NCBI GenBank assembly: GCA_020721045.1
Contig: DYNN01000006.1
Coordinates: forward strand, 1 to 64,000
Direction: 5' to 3'
DNA: 64,000 nt
Source: Thiomargarita sp.
Lineage (GTDB): Bacteria > Pseudomonadota > Gammaproteobacteria > Beggiatoales > Beggiatoaceae
Shown: positions 17,489 to 32,400 of the stretch, piece after piece
Layout of the letters: every line of letters begins with the position of its first letter
Position numbering within the stretch: position 1 is the first letter of the stretch
Position numbers and translations under genes: made by a program
The notes under the pieces: generated by a model
What the model saw: only the letters and a program-made list of their open reading frames with translations
Database searches by the model: none
Told to the model about the DNA's origin: nothing

Positions 17489-20400
17489 ATGAAACACACA
17501 AAAAAAACTACTTATCAACCACTTTTTGAACGATTGGAAGATCGCATATTATTAGACGCAAATCCTTTAGCAACGCTTGGCTTACCTGCCGAACATTTCA
17601 TTAATGAGGATTTTTCTTTTTCTATTGCTTTTGAAAATGCAACAACTAATCAAAAAACAGGCTATGGACCCTTTATTGATTTGACTGTGGGTGCAGGTGT
17701 CAAACTCGCCGATGGTACAGGCAACCCTACTTATTTGGGACATAATCTACCCAGTTATCTTATCCAAGAAGTGGGGACTTGGGATGGAAGCAAATGGGTC
17801 AATAGTGGTGGTAGCGAAGTTGAAGAACATCCTTACGGTATTGGTTTAATTTTTCCAAAAGCAGCGGGATTTGGCGATAAATGGCTATTAGTACAACTGC
17901 CTTTTGGTAGTTTTGTCGATAATCAGCCAAAAGCAGAACTTTCTTTTTCTGCCACTTTGGATGAAACTGCACGCCCCGCTGTTCCAGGAACTGGTTTAGC
18001 ACCCTTAGGTTCTGTTTATAACATTCCTATTTCCGTGAATGCAACCGGTGCATTTCGTTATGGTCATGATCCTTTAGATAATGCTGTTACTGATCATCCC
18101 ATCATTGGTGCAACTCATACTGACACTATTATTCCTAAAGTCCTTGAATTAACAAAAACTTCTAATGCTCATGAAGATGAAACAGCAACCGGACGTAATT
18201 TTCCTGTTGAATATACTTTAAATATAGATATTGCAAAAGATGCGGTCATTCCTATCCCGCAATTAGTTGATTTTTTACCAGATAATTTATCTCATCTCGT
18301 TATTAATTCCATCACAGTACAAGGTACATCCATCGGCATTCCTGCAACGACTTTGGAAGAACCTACTATCGATCCTTTAGCCATTCCGGATAAATCTCAA
18401 CATACTTTACCCAATAGTGATTTTCTTTTTCAATTTGCGGGTGATATAAAAGGGACAACGGTAAAAGACGATATTGTTATTAAATATCAGATTTTTGTCC
18501 CAGAATTCAAAGCAACAGGCACAGCAGATAGTGATAGAGTCATTGACAAAATAAGTGATAAAGAACCTACTTCTATTAATGAATCTTATGTCAGTGCCAC
18601 TTATCACAGTGATTACCCGCTAAGCCCCTATGCGGGCGTTGCTAACGGCGTTGTTGTGCACGATGGTAAAATCAATACGGTAGAAACAGACACACCAACC
18701 GGTAAACCAACGAATACAGGTACTTCTGCTGATCCTGTTTATCAAGATAATGGCAATCCTGTCGCTGATCCAGTTGATAATGATCCAGCCGATTATTCAC
18801 TTGATGATCTTTCTATTGCGATTCAAAAATCAGGCAAACAAATAACAGCCGGTAATACTTTACCCGGTGTTGTCGTCGAATATACTTTAAATTTTCAAAT
18901 TTCTGATTATTTTGCTTTTAAGAATGTAGTGATTGATGATAAATTTTCAGATGGACAACGATTTGATTCTACTTTTATTCCTAAATTAGTTATTAATGGT
19001 AACGAAACGCATATCAGCGCAAATGCGCCTTTTACGGGTAGTTTTTCTGGAAACGTCAACAGCACATTTACAATAGGCAATAATATTTTTGCCACTGTCA
19101 ATACTGGAACACCCGGAACAACGGATGGATCAACCGCAATCAAATTTGAAGTTTCTGATGAACTCATTCAACGTGGTTTAGATGGCAATTTAGTCGGTAA
19201 TAGAACGCCTACTCACACACCTGGCACTACGGGCACTATTGTCTATCGCACCATTATTCAAGAAGAATTTACTGATGTTCATTTGACACCCGGTTATACG
19301 GGAGATAAAAGTGTTGATAGTGGTGATGTATTAGATAATAAAGTCCAGATTAAAGGCGATCTCATTGATCAAACAAGTAAAACTCCATTGGGCACTAGTG
19401 AAGATGATGACAGTTCAGCCAAAGTGCAAATTGCTATGCCCACGATGCAAAAATATATTTACGCAATTAACGGTGCAAAAGTTTTTAAAGTACCGCCACG
19501 CTTGGGTGCTGGTGAAATAGTTACCTATCGTTTGACTGCGACTTTACCTGCAGCCGATACCGAAAATTTTAAATTAGTCGAATTCTTACCACTACCTGTA
19601 TTTAATGTTTCAAAACCAAATTTATTAGCTGATCTTTTCACAAATCAAACAATTACTCAACCCAATTACGTTACAACACCAGATTACACGCCACCGGTCG
19701 GTGTGATTGCTTATGGTCCTTCAAATACACTTTATGGTGCAGGTTATGCGGGAATAACTTCCACCGCAACACCTGTTCTTACGAAGCTCCCAATCAGCAC
19801 TGATAATAATCCCGATATTACTATCAAATATGATATAGTCGATGGTAAGCCTGTAAATAACGAGTTACACATTAGTTACGGCAATTTTGATACAGAACCC
19901 ACCAAAGGTGCTGTTGTTGACATTTTATTCACGGTGATGGCAAGTCAAGACCCCTTTGCACATGATGGTTTCTTCTTAACTAATCAAGCTGAAAATACTT
20001 TCGGTAATACACAAAATTCTCCTGCTAACGTCAGTGATATTGTACAAATTCTACTGGTTCGTCCCGATATTAAAGTCAGTAAAGGCACAGTTGCTACCAC
20101 TTCTGACAGTGGCACATTCACGCCAGCACTTGGTACTTTAAGTAATTTTGGTGCGATTCAGGAAACAGTAGGCAGTTCTTTCACAGGATTAATCAACCCA
20201 GTACCCAGTTCTGCATTAGCCACTCCTCCTTCATCAGGCGGATTTCCTTCGGATAGCAATTTAGCAAATAGTGACGGTGGTGATATTGTCCGCTTTGCGA
20301 TTACTTTAGAAAATAAGGGTGGTAAAGAAGCTTACGATCTAGTGATTAAAGATACATTAGCTGATGGTTACCAAATCCCAGCTTCCGGTTTAAATTTATA

Positions 20401-23400
20401 TATTGGGCGTGGTGATGAAACAACTCTCTTAGATGCCATTGATACACCCGGAGGCAGCGGGACAAAGCTCAGTGCAAGTGGCAATGCAGAAAATTTATTT
20501 ACCAGCGGATTAGAAATTATAGACCTTGGAGAAACTGACTTAGATAATCCTGACAGTGCCACAGGTGCGATCGCTAAAGGCTATGATCCCAACAATACCA
20601 CAGGACAAAATTATCATGATGATCCCTTAATTAAAGATGATACAGACGAAAATGATGGCTCTAATGTCATTATCATTATGTATGATTTACAACTAAAACC
20701 CGGCGTTGAACCGGGTACAATACATGAAAATAAAGCTGAGTTGCTCTCTTACGCAGTCAAAGACGATAAAGGAATTAATTTCCTCAATGGTCAAGCAAGT
20801 CCTTCCTTTGATATTGCGCAAGTAAAAATTGCTGAACCCACGATTGGAAAAGTATTAACGACAACTGATCAAACCGTTACCACCGATTCTAACTTAACTA
20901 TCGGAGAAATTGCGACTTATACTTTAACTGTGACTTTACCAGATGGTGAATCTAAAAACGTTAAAATTACTGACAATATTCCTTTTGGAATGAAGTATGT
21001 ACCTAATACTGCTGTTTTTACGCAAGGTACTTTTAATGGCGAAATTAATGGTAAAACCTCAGGAATTGGTATTGCTGACTGGACAGTCACCAATGATGGT
21101 AGCAATGGTGGAGATATTATTTTCAGCGCACTCTCCCCCGTTAAAGTCACTTCTGAATTGGGTGACAAAGTCATAAATCCCAGTGACACCGGTGCTGCAA
21201 GTAGTAAACTAAACAACACATTCACTTTTACTTACCAAGCACAAGTCATTGATGTATATGATGCAGTGGATGGTGCAAAATTAGCCAATCAAGCTAAAGT
21301 TGAAACAGCTACCAGCAATTCGATTAGTTCAGACAAAGTGGAAATACAACTGGTCGAACCCAAGATGGAAATCACCAAAGATATTACCGAAACCGCAGGT
21401 AAAGCAGGAGACACGGTTAATATTACTTTGAAAGTTAAAAACGTGGGTTCTTCTCCCGCTTTTGAAACTGTCGTTAAAGATTATCTTGATCCACTTAAAT
21501 TTACCAACGTTACAAGTAGTGATCAAAACGGATTTCTCTACGATTTTGCTGGTAATCACGTCATCTACACCGCACCCGCTGGTGTCACAATAAATGTCAA
21601 TGGCGAACTGACTTTCACTTTCACCGCTAAATTAACCGGCGATGTTAAAGCGGGTGAAACACTGATTAATACTGCCCGTGTCACAGAAGTCACGACTTTA
21701 CCGGGTGTCGTAGCCGGTGAACGCAACGAACCTAGCGTAGAATCGACTGATACTGTGTTAATTACAGCACCGACTTATACAAAAGTGTTGATCAATACAG
21801 AATTTGATAACGCTACTATCAATAACACGAGATTACAAGGCGTTATTGGTGAATTAGCCACTTACCGACTCACTTTCACTGTACCACCCGGTAAAATGAG
21901 CAATGTTGTTTTTGAAGATACTTTGGACAAAGGATTGGGTTTTGTTGCATTAACCAGCATCAGCAGCACAGGCACGATTACGTCGGATGCGGGTACACCG
22001 GATATTCCTAACTTTACCGCGACAGCGATTACCGATGCGACAGAATTAGCCAAATTAGTGGTAGTGGGCACTATCACGGGCGATGGTAATGCAACTAATC
22101 AAAAGATACCGTTTAATTTTGGTAATTTGACCAATGCAAGTACAACGGTACAAACGGTGACTTTGCAATATCAAGCGATTGTATTGAATACAGCCGCTAA
22201 TCAAAGCACTGCCAAAGAAACCGGTCCCTCACTCAATAACATGGTGAGCATTGTTTATAATCCCGCCAGTGAACAACCCGCTTCTTTAGCAGGAACTGTA
22301 TTTAACGATCAAAATGACAGCAACACTCAAAATGGGAGTGAACCTGGTTTATCCGGCATCGTTGTCACATTGAAAAATGAGACAACGAGTGCCGTTTACA
22401 CGCTGCTGACCGATAGCAAAGGTCAATATAAATTCAATGGATTGCCACCGGGTAGTTATACTGTTAGCGTCAAAGATGAATATATGCCAGTTAATATGGC
22501 AGCCGTTGCTAATAATACACCTATCACATTAACGGCTGCTCAAAATGAGACAGGTGTTAATTTCGCGCTGAAGGGTAATAGCAAAATTGGAGATACCGTC
22601 TTTTTTGACTATGACAAAGATAAAAATTTTGATAGTGTCAAAGAAGACATAGACAATGACAATCGCCTAGATAAGAAAGAAGATTTAGATGCTGATAATG
22701 CTTTGGATTTTGGTGAAGACAAAGACGGTGATCATCATTTAGACGTGGCTGAAGATTTAGACAATGATGGTCGTTTAGATGGTAGAGATGTCAATAATAA
22801 TGGCATGTTAGAAGAGAAAGAAGTCGGTGTTCAAAGCACGAATGTAGCATTGTTATGGGCAGGACGTGATGGCAAATTTGGGACAACAGATGATATTAAT
22901 TATGGATTAGCCACAACTAATGCCAGTGGTGTTTATGATTTTAGTGCATTGCCGGCTGGTAATTATAAAGCTACTGTTCAAACACCAGCAACATTATTGA
23001 CGACTCCACAAACAGTAGAAATCGCTTTAACACCCGGTACTACTTACACCCAAGCAGATTTTGGTCTTGTAGACAGCAACATCATTGGTGATATGGTTTA
23101 CTACGATAAAAATAACAATGGTGCATACGACTCTGCTACAGAAGCCGGTGTTGCTGGTGTCACAGTCACAGCGATTTGGGACAAAAATAATAACGGTATT
23201 TACGGTGATACAGTCGGTGGCATTGCTGATGTCACCTACACTACAACGACAGACAACAACGGTCACTATAGCTTTGCAGGTTTGTCAGACGGAACGTTTA
23301 GAGTAACAGCAACTGGTCTTGCAGGATTGACGGCCACTGCGCCCAAAACAATTACTTTTGCAAACCCAACCCTCATTACACCAGCGACACACGGCACACA

Positions 23401-26400
23401 GAGCAATCTGACCGCAGATTTTGGTTTACAAGACACCGCCAATACGACAAAAATTACTGGAACTATCAAAGCAACCGGTGCAAGTGCTACTGACTACCTA
23501 TTACCTTTAGTTCCCGTGACAGCAACCTGGTGTGGTGCAGATAATACTCTAGGAACAGCAGATGATATCGCATTAACGGTCAACACCGATGCCACCGGAA
23601 AATATACCTTCAACGGAGCACCAACCGGACAATATCAAATCAGCATTGCGCCCAGCAGCACTTACACGATTCCACCGGCTGCGGGAACACCTGATCCCAG
23701 CTATAGCATCACGCCCATCGGTACTTTGGTAAAAACAATCACTGCGACTGCGACAACTAATACGCACAACTTTGATCTTACAGCAGTAGAGCCAATACTC
23801 AATGTTGAAAAAATCGCTATCATTGAACCTGTTTTAACAATTATTAAAATCGTTGACGATCTCAGTCCCGACGCAGGTAACATCGTCACATTCACCTACA
23901 CAATCGCACACCCTGCTAATAGTGAAACCAATGCTTACGATGTCACCTTTGAAGATACCTTACCAACCAAGCTACTCACTAATGTGACAGGATCAGGACT
24001 GATATCAGCGCTACTCGACGGTGTTAATGTTTCAAGCAATTTTGAATGGGTTGCCACCAATAAATTACAATTAAAAACAGGCAGTTTACTTGATATTCCA
24101 AAAGATAAAGTACTCATTATTACCGTCAAAGCCAAGCTAGACACCAGTGTTATCCCCAGTGAAGTACTTAACAGTACCGCAACCATTCAATGGTCAAGTT
24201 TAGATGGTAATAATATAGACGGTAGTCCTATTACAGATCGTTCTACTTATGTGGATAATGATAGTGAACGCACTGGTACAGGTGGAATAAACGACTACAC
24301 GGATTCTGATGATGCACCAATTAAAATTGTCCCGCTAAATCCCACCAAAACCATCGTAGCCACATCAGAAGCTCATACAACTGGAAATAACGTTGCCATT
24401 GGTGAAATCATTCGTTATCGCTTGCAAATGGAATTACCAGAATCGACGATGAACAACTTGCAATTCAAAGACATTTTGCCAGACGGATTAAAATTTTTGA
24501 ATGATGGTACTGCACGTGGGGTATTATTGCACACTGATACTTTAGCGAATATGGGTGATAATCGTCTTGGAGTTGGAGTCGGTCCTAATGCTAAGGATTA
24601 TGATAATCTATCAACCACAGAAATTGAAAGTGTTATTCATATACCAAACCACCAACTCACTGATGCAGAGGTAAACGCATTTTCACCTAATGTTCCTCTA
24701 ATCGAGAATTTCGCATTTAGCATCCCAAATACTAATCCGGGTTCAGATGTAACTTTTTTCATTAACACAGTTACCAATCCAAGTAACTTAGGTAAAGAAT
24801 ACGCTATCATCGAATTCAACGCGATTGTCACCAATGAAATTGAAAATCAAAGCGGAATCACACGAGCAAATCTTTTTGAAGCGCATATTAACAGTGCGTT
24901 AGCAGCCACGTCAGGAACAGTCACCGTCACAATAGTGGAACCCTCAGTGGCAGTAACAAAAACGATTACCACAACACCCACTGATGCAGGAGACACCATT
25001 GTCTATCAACTCGTTGTTACGAACAGTGGTAACGCAGATGCTTTTGAAGTAATTGTCACTGATCCTTTAGATGATCATATTGATTATCAATCACATACCG
25101 TTTTACCCGGTACTTTAACTGTCACGCCTACTGTCAATGTAACCACGGAAGACGTTGAGTTAAAAGTAGATAAATTAGCCGCTGGTGAAACTGCTACTAT
25201 TACGATTACTGGTCAGCTAAAAGATTCTATTCCACCTGCTTACAATTTACTGAATAAAGCAGATATTATTTATACCAGTTTACCTGGTTCTGGTAGTCAT
25301 ATTACGACCACCACTGATCCCAATTACGTACATGAATCAAACGCAGGGACAGCAGGCAGCACAACAGGTGAACGTACAGGCACAGTAGTAGACACCACTG
25401 ATCCCAATGACTACGTTGGTAGCAGCAACATATCAACAACATTACCCAGTCCCACAATTACCAAAACTATCGACACTACCAATGTTTCAAACACAGCGGG
25501 GAATAATGTAGCGATTGGTGAAATCGTCACTTATCACATCGCAGTCACCATGCCAGAAGGCACCATCAAAGGCTTAAAAGTCAACGATGACGTGCCAGTA
25601 GGAATGAAATTAGTAGGTACACCTAAACTGATTTTGGATAATTTTGCGGGAACTGTAAAAGATGTTAATGGTGTTATTGTTATTGATGACGGTGCTATTA
25701 CCTACAGTGGTGGTACAACCAGTGGAGCAAATATCGCTTTTAGTTTTGGAGATACCACAGCAACCGGTGATGGCGACTCAACTAACAACACTTTTATTAT
25801 CGAATATCAAGCGGTTGTAATCAATGAAGCTGGCAATGTTCAAACAGATACACTACAAAACAGTGCAGACTTACAATTTACTGATCCAAACGATCCAAGT
25901 AACGATATCACAAACATTACCACGCCTGCCGATCCCATAGTCACCATTGTTGAACCCAAACTAGAAATTACCAAAGCGTTATCTTCCATTATCGAAGTAC
26001 AAACAATCGCCGGTGGTTTTAATACTTTTGAATACACTGTAATTGTTAAACATAATGCGAGTGCGCAAGCTTCTGCTTATGATGTGGTGATTAAAGATTT
26101 ATTGACAGATACTAATTTAACGTTGATTCCAAACTCAGTGACCACATCTGGCGTTACTGCAACTGTGGATAAGGGCAATACAACGGGCGATACTACAGTA
26201 GAAATTTCCTTAGCTGAATTAAAAACTTCTGAAACCCTCACTATCAAATTTCAAGCGACAATTCCTAACAATTTAGCTGTAGGTACTGATATTGACAATA
26301 CTGCAACTGTAACAGGTGACAGCATACCCGGCACTATTACTGATGATGACGAACAACGCGAACAAACTGTAGATAGTGATGTAATAACTACAGTGGGAGC

Positions 26401-29400
26401 GATTGGTGATCAATTGTGGTTAGACAGTGATGGCGATGGTTTGATAGATGTAGGCGAACCCAATTTACCGGGTGTGACAGTTGAATTATTGATTGGCACT
26501 ACTGTTGTAGGATCAACAACGACAGATAGCGATGGTAAATATTATTTCCCCGATCTGCCTGCTGAAAATTATAAAATTAGAATAGACACCAATACATTGC
26601 CAGACGGCATCACTATCACCAATAGTACAACCAAAGGCACTGCCACAATCGCAGGCACTGGTTCTGTAGGCGTTAATAATTTCACTGTGAACTTAACCGC
26701 TGGACAAGAACGTTCAGATGTAGATTTTGGTTACAAAGGAAATGGTTCAATTGGCGATTTAATTTGGTTAGATGCCAATGGTCTTCAAACCCAAGACAGT
26801 AATGAGTTTGGTTTTCCTAATATTGATGTCACACTTAAATTTGCTGGTAAAGACGGTGATTTTGCTACATCTGATGACAATATTACTTACACCACAAAAA
26901 CCGATGCTGATGGAAAGTACCAATTTACAGGTTTACCCAATGGTAAGTATAAAGTTATTGTTGACAATACTGATTTACCCGCAGGTACAACAATTACCAC
27001 AACAAATGCAACCACTGCTGCTCAAACACGTGTAGGTAATGAAGATACCTCAGCAACTATCACATTAAACAGCACTCAACGAGTCTACGATACAGTTGAC
27101 TTTGGCTACAAAAACGATGGGGCGATTGGCAACTTTGTTTGGCATGATGTCGACGCAGATGGTGTGCAAGATGTTGATGAATTAGCGGATAAAGGATTGA
27201 TTGGTATTGATCTCGCTTTATGGTGGTTAGGCAAAGACGGTGCTTTTGGAGGTGGAGACGATGTCAAAGTACAAACCACTACGACTATCGCAAATGGTGC
27301 TTATGAATTTATTGGGTTACCCTATGACAATAATTATCGCGTTGTCGTCGACAATGCTACTATTCCCGGCGGATTAGTCACCAGTCTGGGCAGTGAATCT
27401 AAAAATCCTGCGGGTGCTGATGTTACTTTAACCACAGCAAGCCATACAGTGGTAGACGTTGATTTTGGTTATAAAGGTTCTGTTAGCATTGGTGATTTTG
27501 TCTGGGTTGATATGATTGATGCAGCGAATGGTGGAACAGACGGTACTCCAGACGCTGGTGAACCCGGTTTGCCAAATGTAAAAGTCACTATTGAATGGGC
27601 TGGACGTGATAACAACATTGCGACGACAGGTGACAATCTAACTTACGTCACCACAACGGGTGCAGATGGAAAATACCTAGTAGAAAATTTACCCACTGGT
27701 GAATATAAAGTGACCGTAGACACTGATGATACCACCAGTCCTAATGTCGCCAATTTGACTTTAACAACACCGGGCACTCATAGTCCAGCCAGTGCTTTAG
27801 TAACTAATGACGAATATGAAGATGCTGACTTTGGTTTTAAAGGCGACGGCAAAATTGGGGATTATATCTGGCGTGACATCAATGGTGATGGTTTACAAAC
27901 TGGTGAAACAGATCAAGGGATTGCCGCTGTTAAAGTCAATTTGATATGGGCAGGACCAGATGGAATTGCTGGCAATGGTGATGATATACAAATTGCTTCT
28001 ACCACAACAGATGACAATGGTTATTACCAATTTGAAGAACTTTTTTATAGCAAATATACCGTAAAAGTCGATCGCATAACGTTACCAGATGGAATGCGTG
28101 AAGATGCCAATATCACTGGCGACCCTGATGCAGTTAAAGATGGTCAACACGTTGTTACTTTAACTAATACAGATAAAGATCAACAACATGTCGATTTTGG
28201 TTATAGAGGTATTGCTAAAGTTGGCGATTTTGTTTGGAATGATTTGGATGGTGATGGTAATCAAGATACCAACGAACCCGGTTTACCTGGTATTGAAGTG
28301 CAACTAGTATGGGCAGGACCTAATAATACTTTTGGAGATGGTGACGATCTCAATTATACCACTACAACATTAGCCGATGGTAGTTACGAATTTACTAACT
28401 TATCTGCAGGACTTTATCGTGCTAGCATAAATATGACTTCTGTGCCCAATAATATGAGCTTAACCAGTGATGCACAGGGCACATTGACTGATAACCAACA
28501 TGAATTAACTTTAGCTGTAGGCGATAACTATGAAAATGCTGATTTTGGATTACAAGGGAACAGTAGTATTGGTGACTTAGTATGGAATGATATGAATTTA
28601 GATGGTGATCAAGATATTGGAGAAATCGGTATTCCCAATGTTAATGTCACTATCACTTGGTTAGGACCAAATGGTAATGTCGAATATGAAAATGTTTACA
28701 CCGATGCCAATGGTCATTATAAGTTAGAAGGTTTGCCTGTTGGTCAATATCAGGTTAAAGTTGCCAATGACATATTGTCCGATGTTCCTGCTTTTAAAGA
28801 GGTTGATTTAGCCGCGAATACTTATTACGAAAATGCCGATTTTGGATTTGCCGGACTAAATTTAGTTGGCGATTACATCTGGCATGATATTGATAAAGAT
28901 GGAGTTCAAGAAGCAGGTGAACCACCGTTATCTCTCGTGCAAGTTAAGTTATCGTGGGCTGGATTAGATAACGATTTTGCTACTACAGATGATAATGCCG
29001 TCTATTACACGCTAACCAATGAAAGCGGTATTTACAACTTTGCCGGTTTGTTAGATGGTAAGTATAAAGTTGATATTCAAGAAAATACTGCACCCGGTGG
29101 CATGACCATTACTACCAATAACGCAAACGAAAGTGCCGTATTTTCCTTAACAACCGCTGTAAATCCCACTACTGGCGCAAAAACAGGTGAAGAACGTCTA
29201 GATTTTGACTTTGGATTTGCAGGCAATGCATCTATTGGTGATACTGTTTGGTATGATATCAATGATGATGGTATCCAGAACCCCGGTGAACCCGGTATTC
29301 CCAATGTGACAGTCACAGCCAAATGGTTAGGACGTGATGATACTCCCAATACACTAGATGATAGAACCTACACTGTACAAACTAACTCATTAGGTATCTA

Positions 29401-32400
29401 TCAATTTGTCAACATGCCCACCGGTAAATATCAGTTGAGTGTCGATCAAACAACTGCACCCACTGATTTAGTCTTAACCACAGATACTGATGTTTCCACA
29501 GGATCGCTTACTGACAATAAACATGATGTGACTTTAACCAGCGGACAAAATTACGTTAATGCTGATTTTGGTTATTCTGGCAAAAGCTCATTAGGTGACT
29601 ATGTATGGGAAGATGTCAATCGTGATGGTTTACAAGATATGGGTTGGACTGACGCAGATGGTGATACCACTCAAGACCCCGGTGAAGAAAATGAACCCCC
29701 GATTGCAGGTGTTACGGTCAATCTCACTTGGTTTGGATTAGATGGTACTGAAAATACAGCAGATGATGCCTTTATTGGTAGTGATGTCACCGATGCTGAT
29801 GGAAAATATCAATTTGACGACTTGCCCGCTGGACAATTTAGAGTCACATTAACCAATGTCCCAGCAGGCTACGTACCCACTGTAGGACCAGAATCCATAG
29901 GTGCTCAAACCACTGTCGTCACACTCGGCAATAATGAAGATAAAACCAACGTTGATTTTGGTTATGGTGGTAACAAATTAGGGACTGCCAGTGTTGGCGA
30001 TTTGGTTTGGTATGACACTAACGACGATGGTAATTTTGATGCCGGTGAAACGGTATTACCAGATGTTAAAGTTAATATCACATGGGCAGGTCCAGATGAT
30101 ATTTTTGGTACAACTGATGATTTCCAAGCCTCTACTTTTACTGATGAAAATGGTAATTATCTCTTTGAATATTTAGCCGCTGGTAAACATAAAGTCGTAG
30201 TAGACACCAGTACATTACCCGGTGGAGTTACAACGACTACGCCCAATATGACTGATCCCTTTGTGTTAGGTGATGGCGAGGATAAACTTGATGTCGATTT
30301 TGGCTATCGTGGCATGGGTTCAATGGGTGATACTGTATGGTTTGATCATGATGGTGATGGAACACAAGATGCGGGTGAATTTGGATTAGCTAATATTCCT
30401 ATACAAATCACTTGGCCCGGCACTGACGGTAATTTTAATACGCCACAAGATAACTTAATTTTCAATGCAACAACAGACAGCAATGGTAACTACTTAGTTG
30501 AAGAATTACCCCAAGGTCAATACCAAGTCATTGTTGATCCCACGGCTATCACTGCTTTAGGATTAACAAAAACTGTTGGTAATTCTAATGTCACATTAGG
30601 GGCAAATGAACAAAAACGTGATGTTGATTTTGGTTATCGTGGCACCGCCTCTTTAGGCAATTATGTATGGCATGACATTGCTAATAACCAACAACAAGAC
30701 ATACCTACCACTGGCGGTGATAACCCATTAGCTAATATTGCCTTAAATCTCACTTGGTTAGGTGCAGCAGGAGATGCTGACGACGTATTAATTGCTAGTC
30801 TTAATACAAATAGTAGTGGTCTCTACAAATTTGATTATCTCATGCCGGGTAATTATCAAGTCGAAGTGGCTAGTGGCGTTCCCTTAGGATTAACTGGTTT
30901 TGCTAATTCAGGACATTCTATTGGAATTACCTCATCCGGCGTTGTTACCCTCGCTGCTGGCGAAGAAAGACTAGACGTTGATTTTGGTTATGAAGGCACA
31001 ATTCCCGGCACTGCCAGCATAGGTGATCTTGTATGGTACGACACCAATGGTGATGGTATTAAAGGTGCGAATGAACCTGTTTTATCCAATATCACTGTCA
31101 CTTTAGTCAATCCCACTGACAACAGCACACTTGCCACTGTCACTACTGATATTAATGGTAATTATCACTTCACGGGTTTACCGGCTGGTGATTACCAAGT
31201 TAAAGTTGACGAAACTGATTTACCGGCTGATGTCACTTTAACCACACCTAATGCTGCAAATACTGTCACCTTAACAGATGGTCAAGCCATTGATACCGTT
31301 GATTTTGGTTATCGTATACCACCGGGTTCAATTGGTGATTTTATATGGAATGATCAAGACGGTGATGGTAATCAAGACACAGGTGAGCCGGGTTTAGCCG
31401 GTATTCCTGTTCAAGTGATTTGGGCTGGCGTAGACGGTAATCCTAATACCACTTCAGACAACGTGACTTACAACACTGTCACAGATAATACTGGACGTTA
31501 CCAAATCACTGATTTACCACCGGGTAACTACCAAATTAATGTTGATCCAAATGGTACCATATTGCCCGCTATGAATTTGGTTAAAACAGTGGGTGACAAT
31601 GAAATCACATTAACCACAGGTGAAAACAAAACCGATGTTGATTTTGGTTATCAAGGTCCCGGTCAAATCGGTGATAGAGTGTGGTTTGATACCAATGGCA
31701 ATCAAATTCAAGAAAGCAGCGAATTGGGTTTGCCTAATATCACTATAACCATGACCACAGTCAACAATGGCAAAACCACCACTTACACCACAACCACCGA
31801 TGAAAACGGCAACTATTTATTCACCGATTTACCATTAGCAACTTATCAAGTGACTGTGGGTGCAGGACCCGCAAATTCTGTATCCAGTACACCTGCCAGT
31901 AAGACAGTTACTTTAACTATTGGACATGAAATTGATTTAGATGCAGATTTTGGCTTCAAACAAAAACCACCATTACCTGTTGCTGGCACCGCATCCGTTG
32001 GCGATCTTGTTTGGTATGATACTAATAATGATGGACAATTTCAAACAGATGAACCTATTTTTCCTGATGTAACAGTTAATTTGAAAGACATTAATGGTAC
32101 CGTTATCGCCACGACACAAACCGATGAAAACGGAAATTACCAATTTACAGAACTAGTTTCTGGTTATTACAGTGTTGAAGTAATCAAGCCATTGGGTTTA
32201 GCCTTAACCACGCCTAATAGTGACGATCAATTCTTTTTATTAGACGCTGAACAAAAAGAGGATGTTGATTTTGGTTATCGAGGTGCTGGAAAAGTAGGTA
32301 ATTTCATTTGGAATGATATGGATGGCGATGGTGTTCAAGATACGGGCGAACCTGGTTTAGCAGATGTGACTGTCACCGCTGTATGGGCTGGTTTAGATGG

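Noticed and set aside
17489-22270. Possibility that the giant gene is several genes joined by sequencing error.
   Set aside because: The frame is continuous with consistent module boundaries, no internal ribosome-binding site with start at block borders stood out, and the N- and C-terminal domains are each present once.
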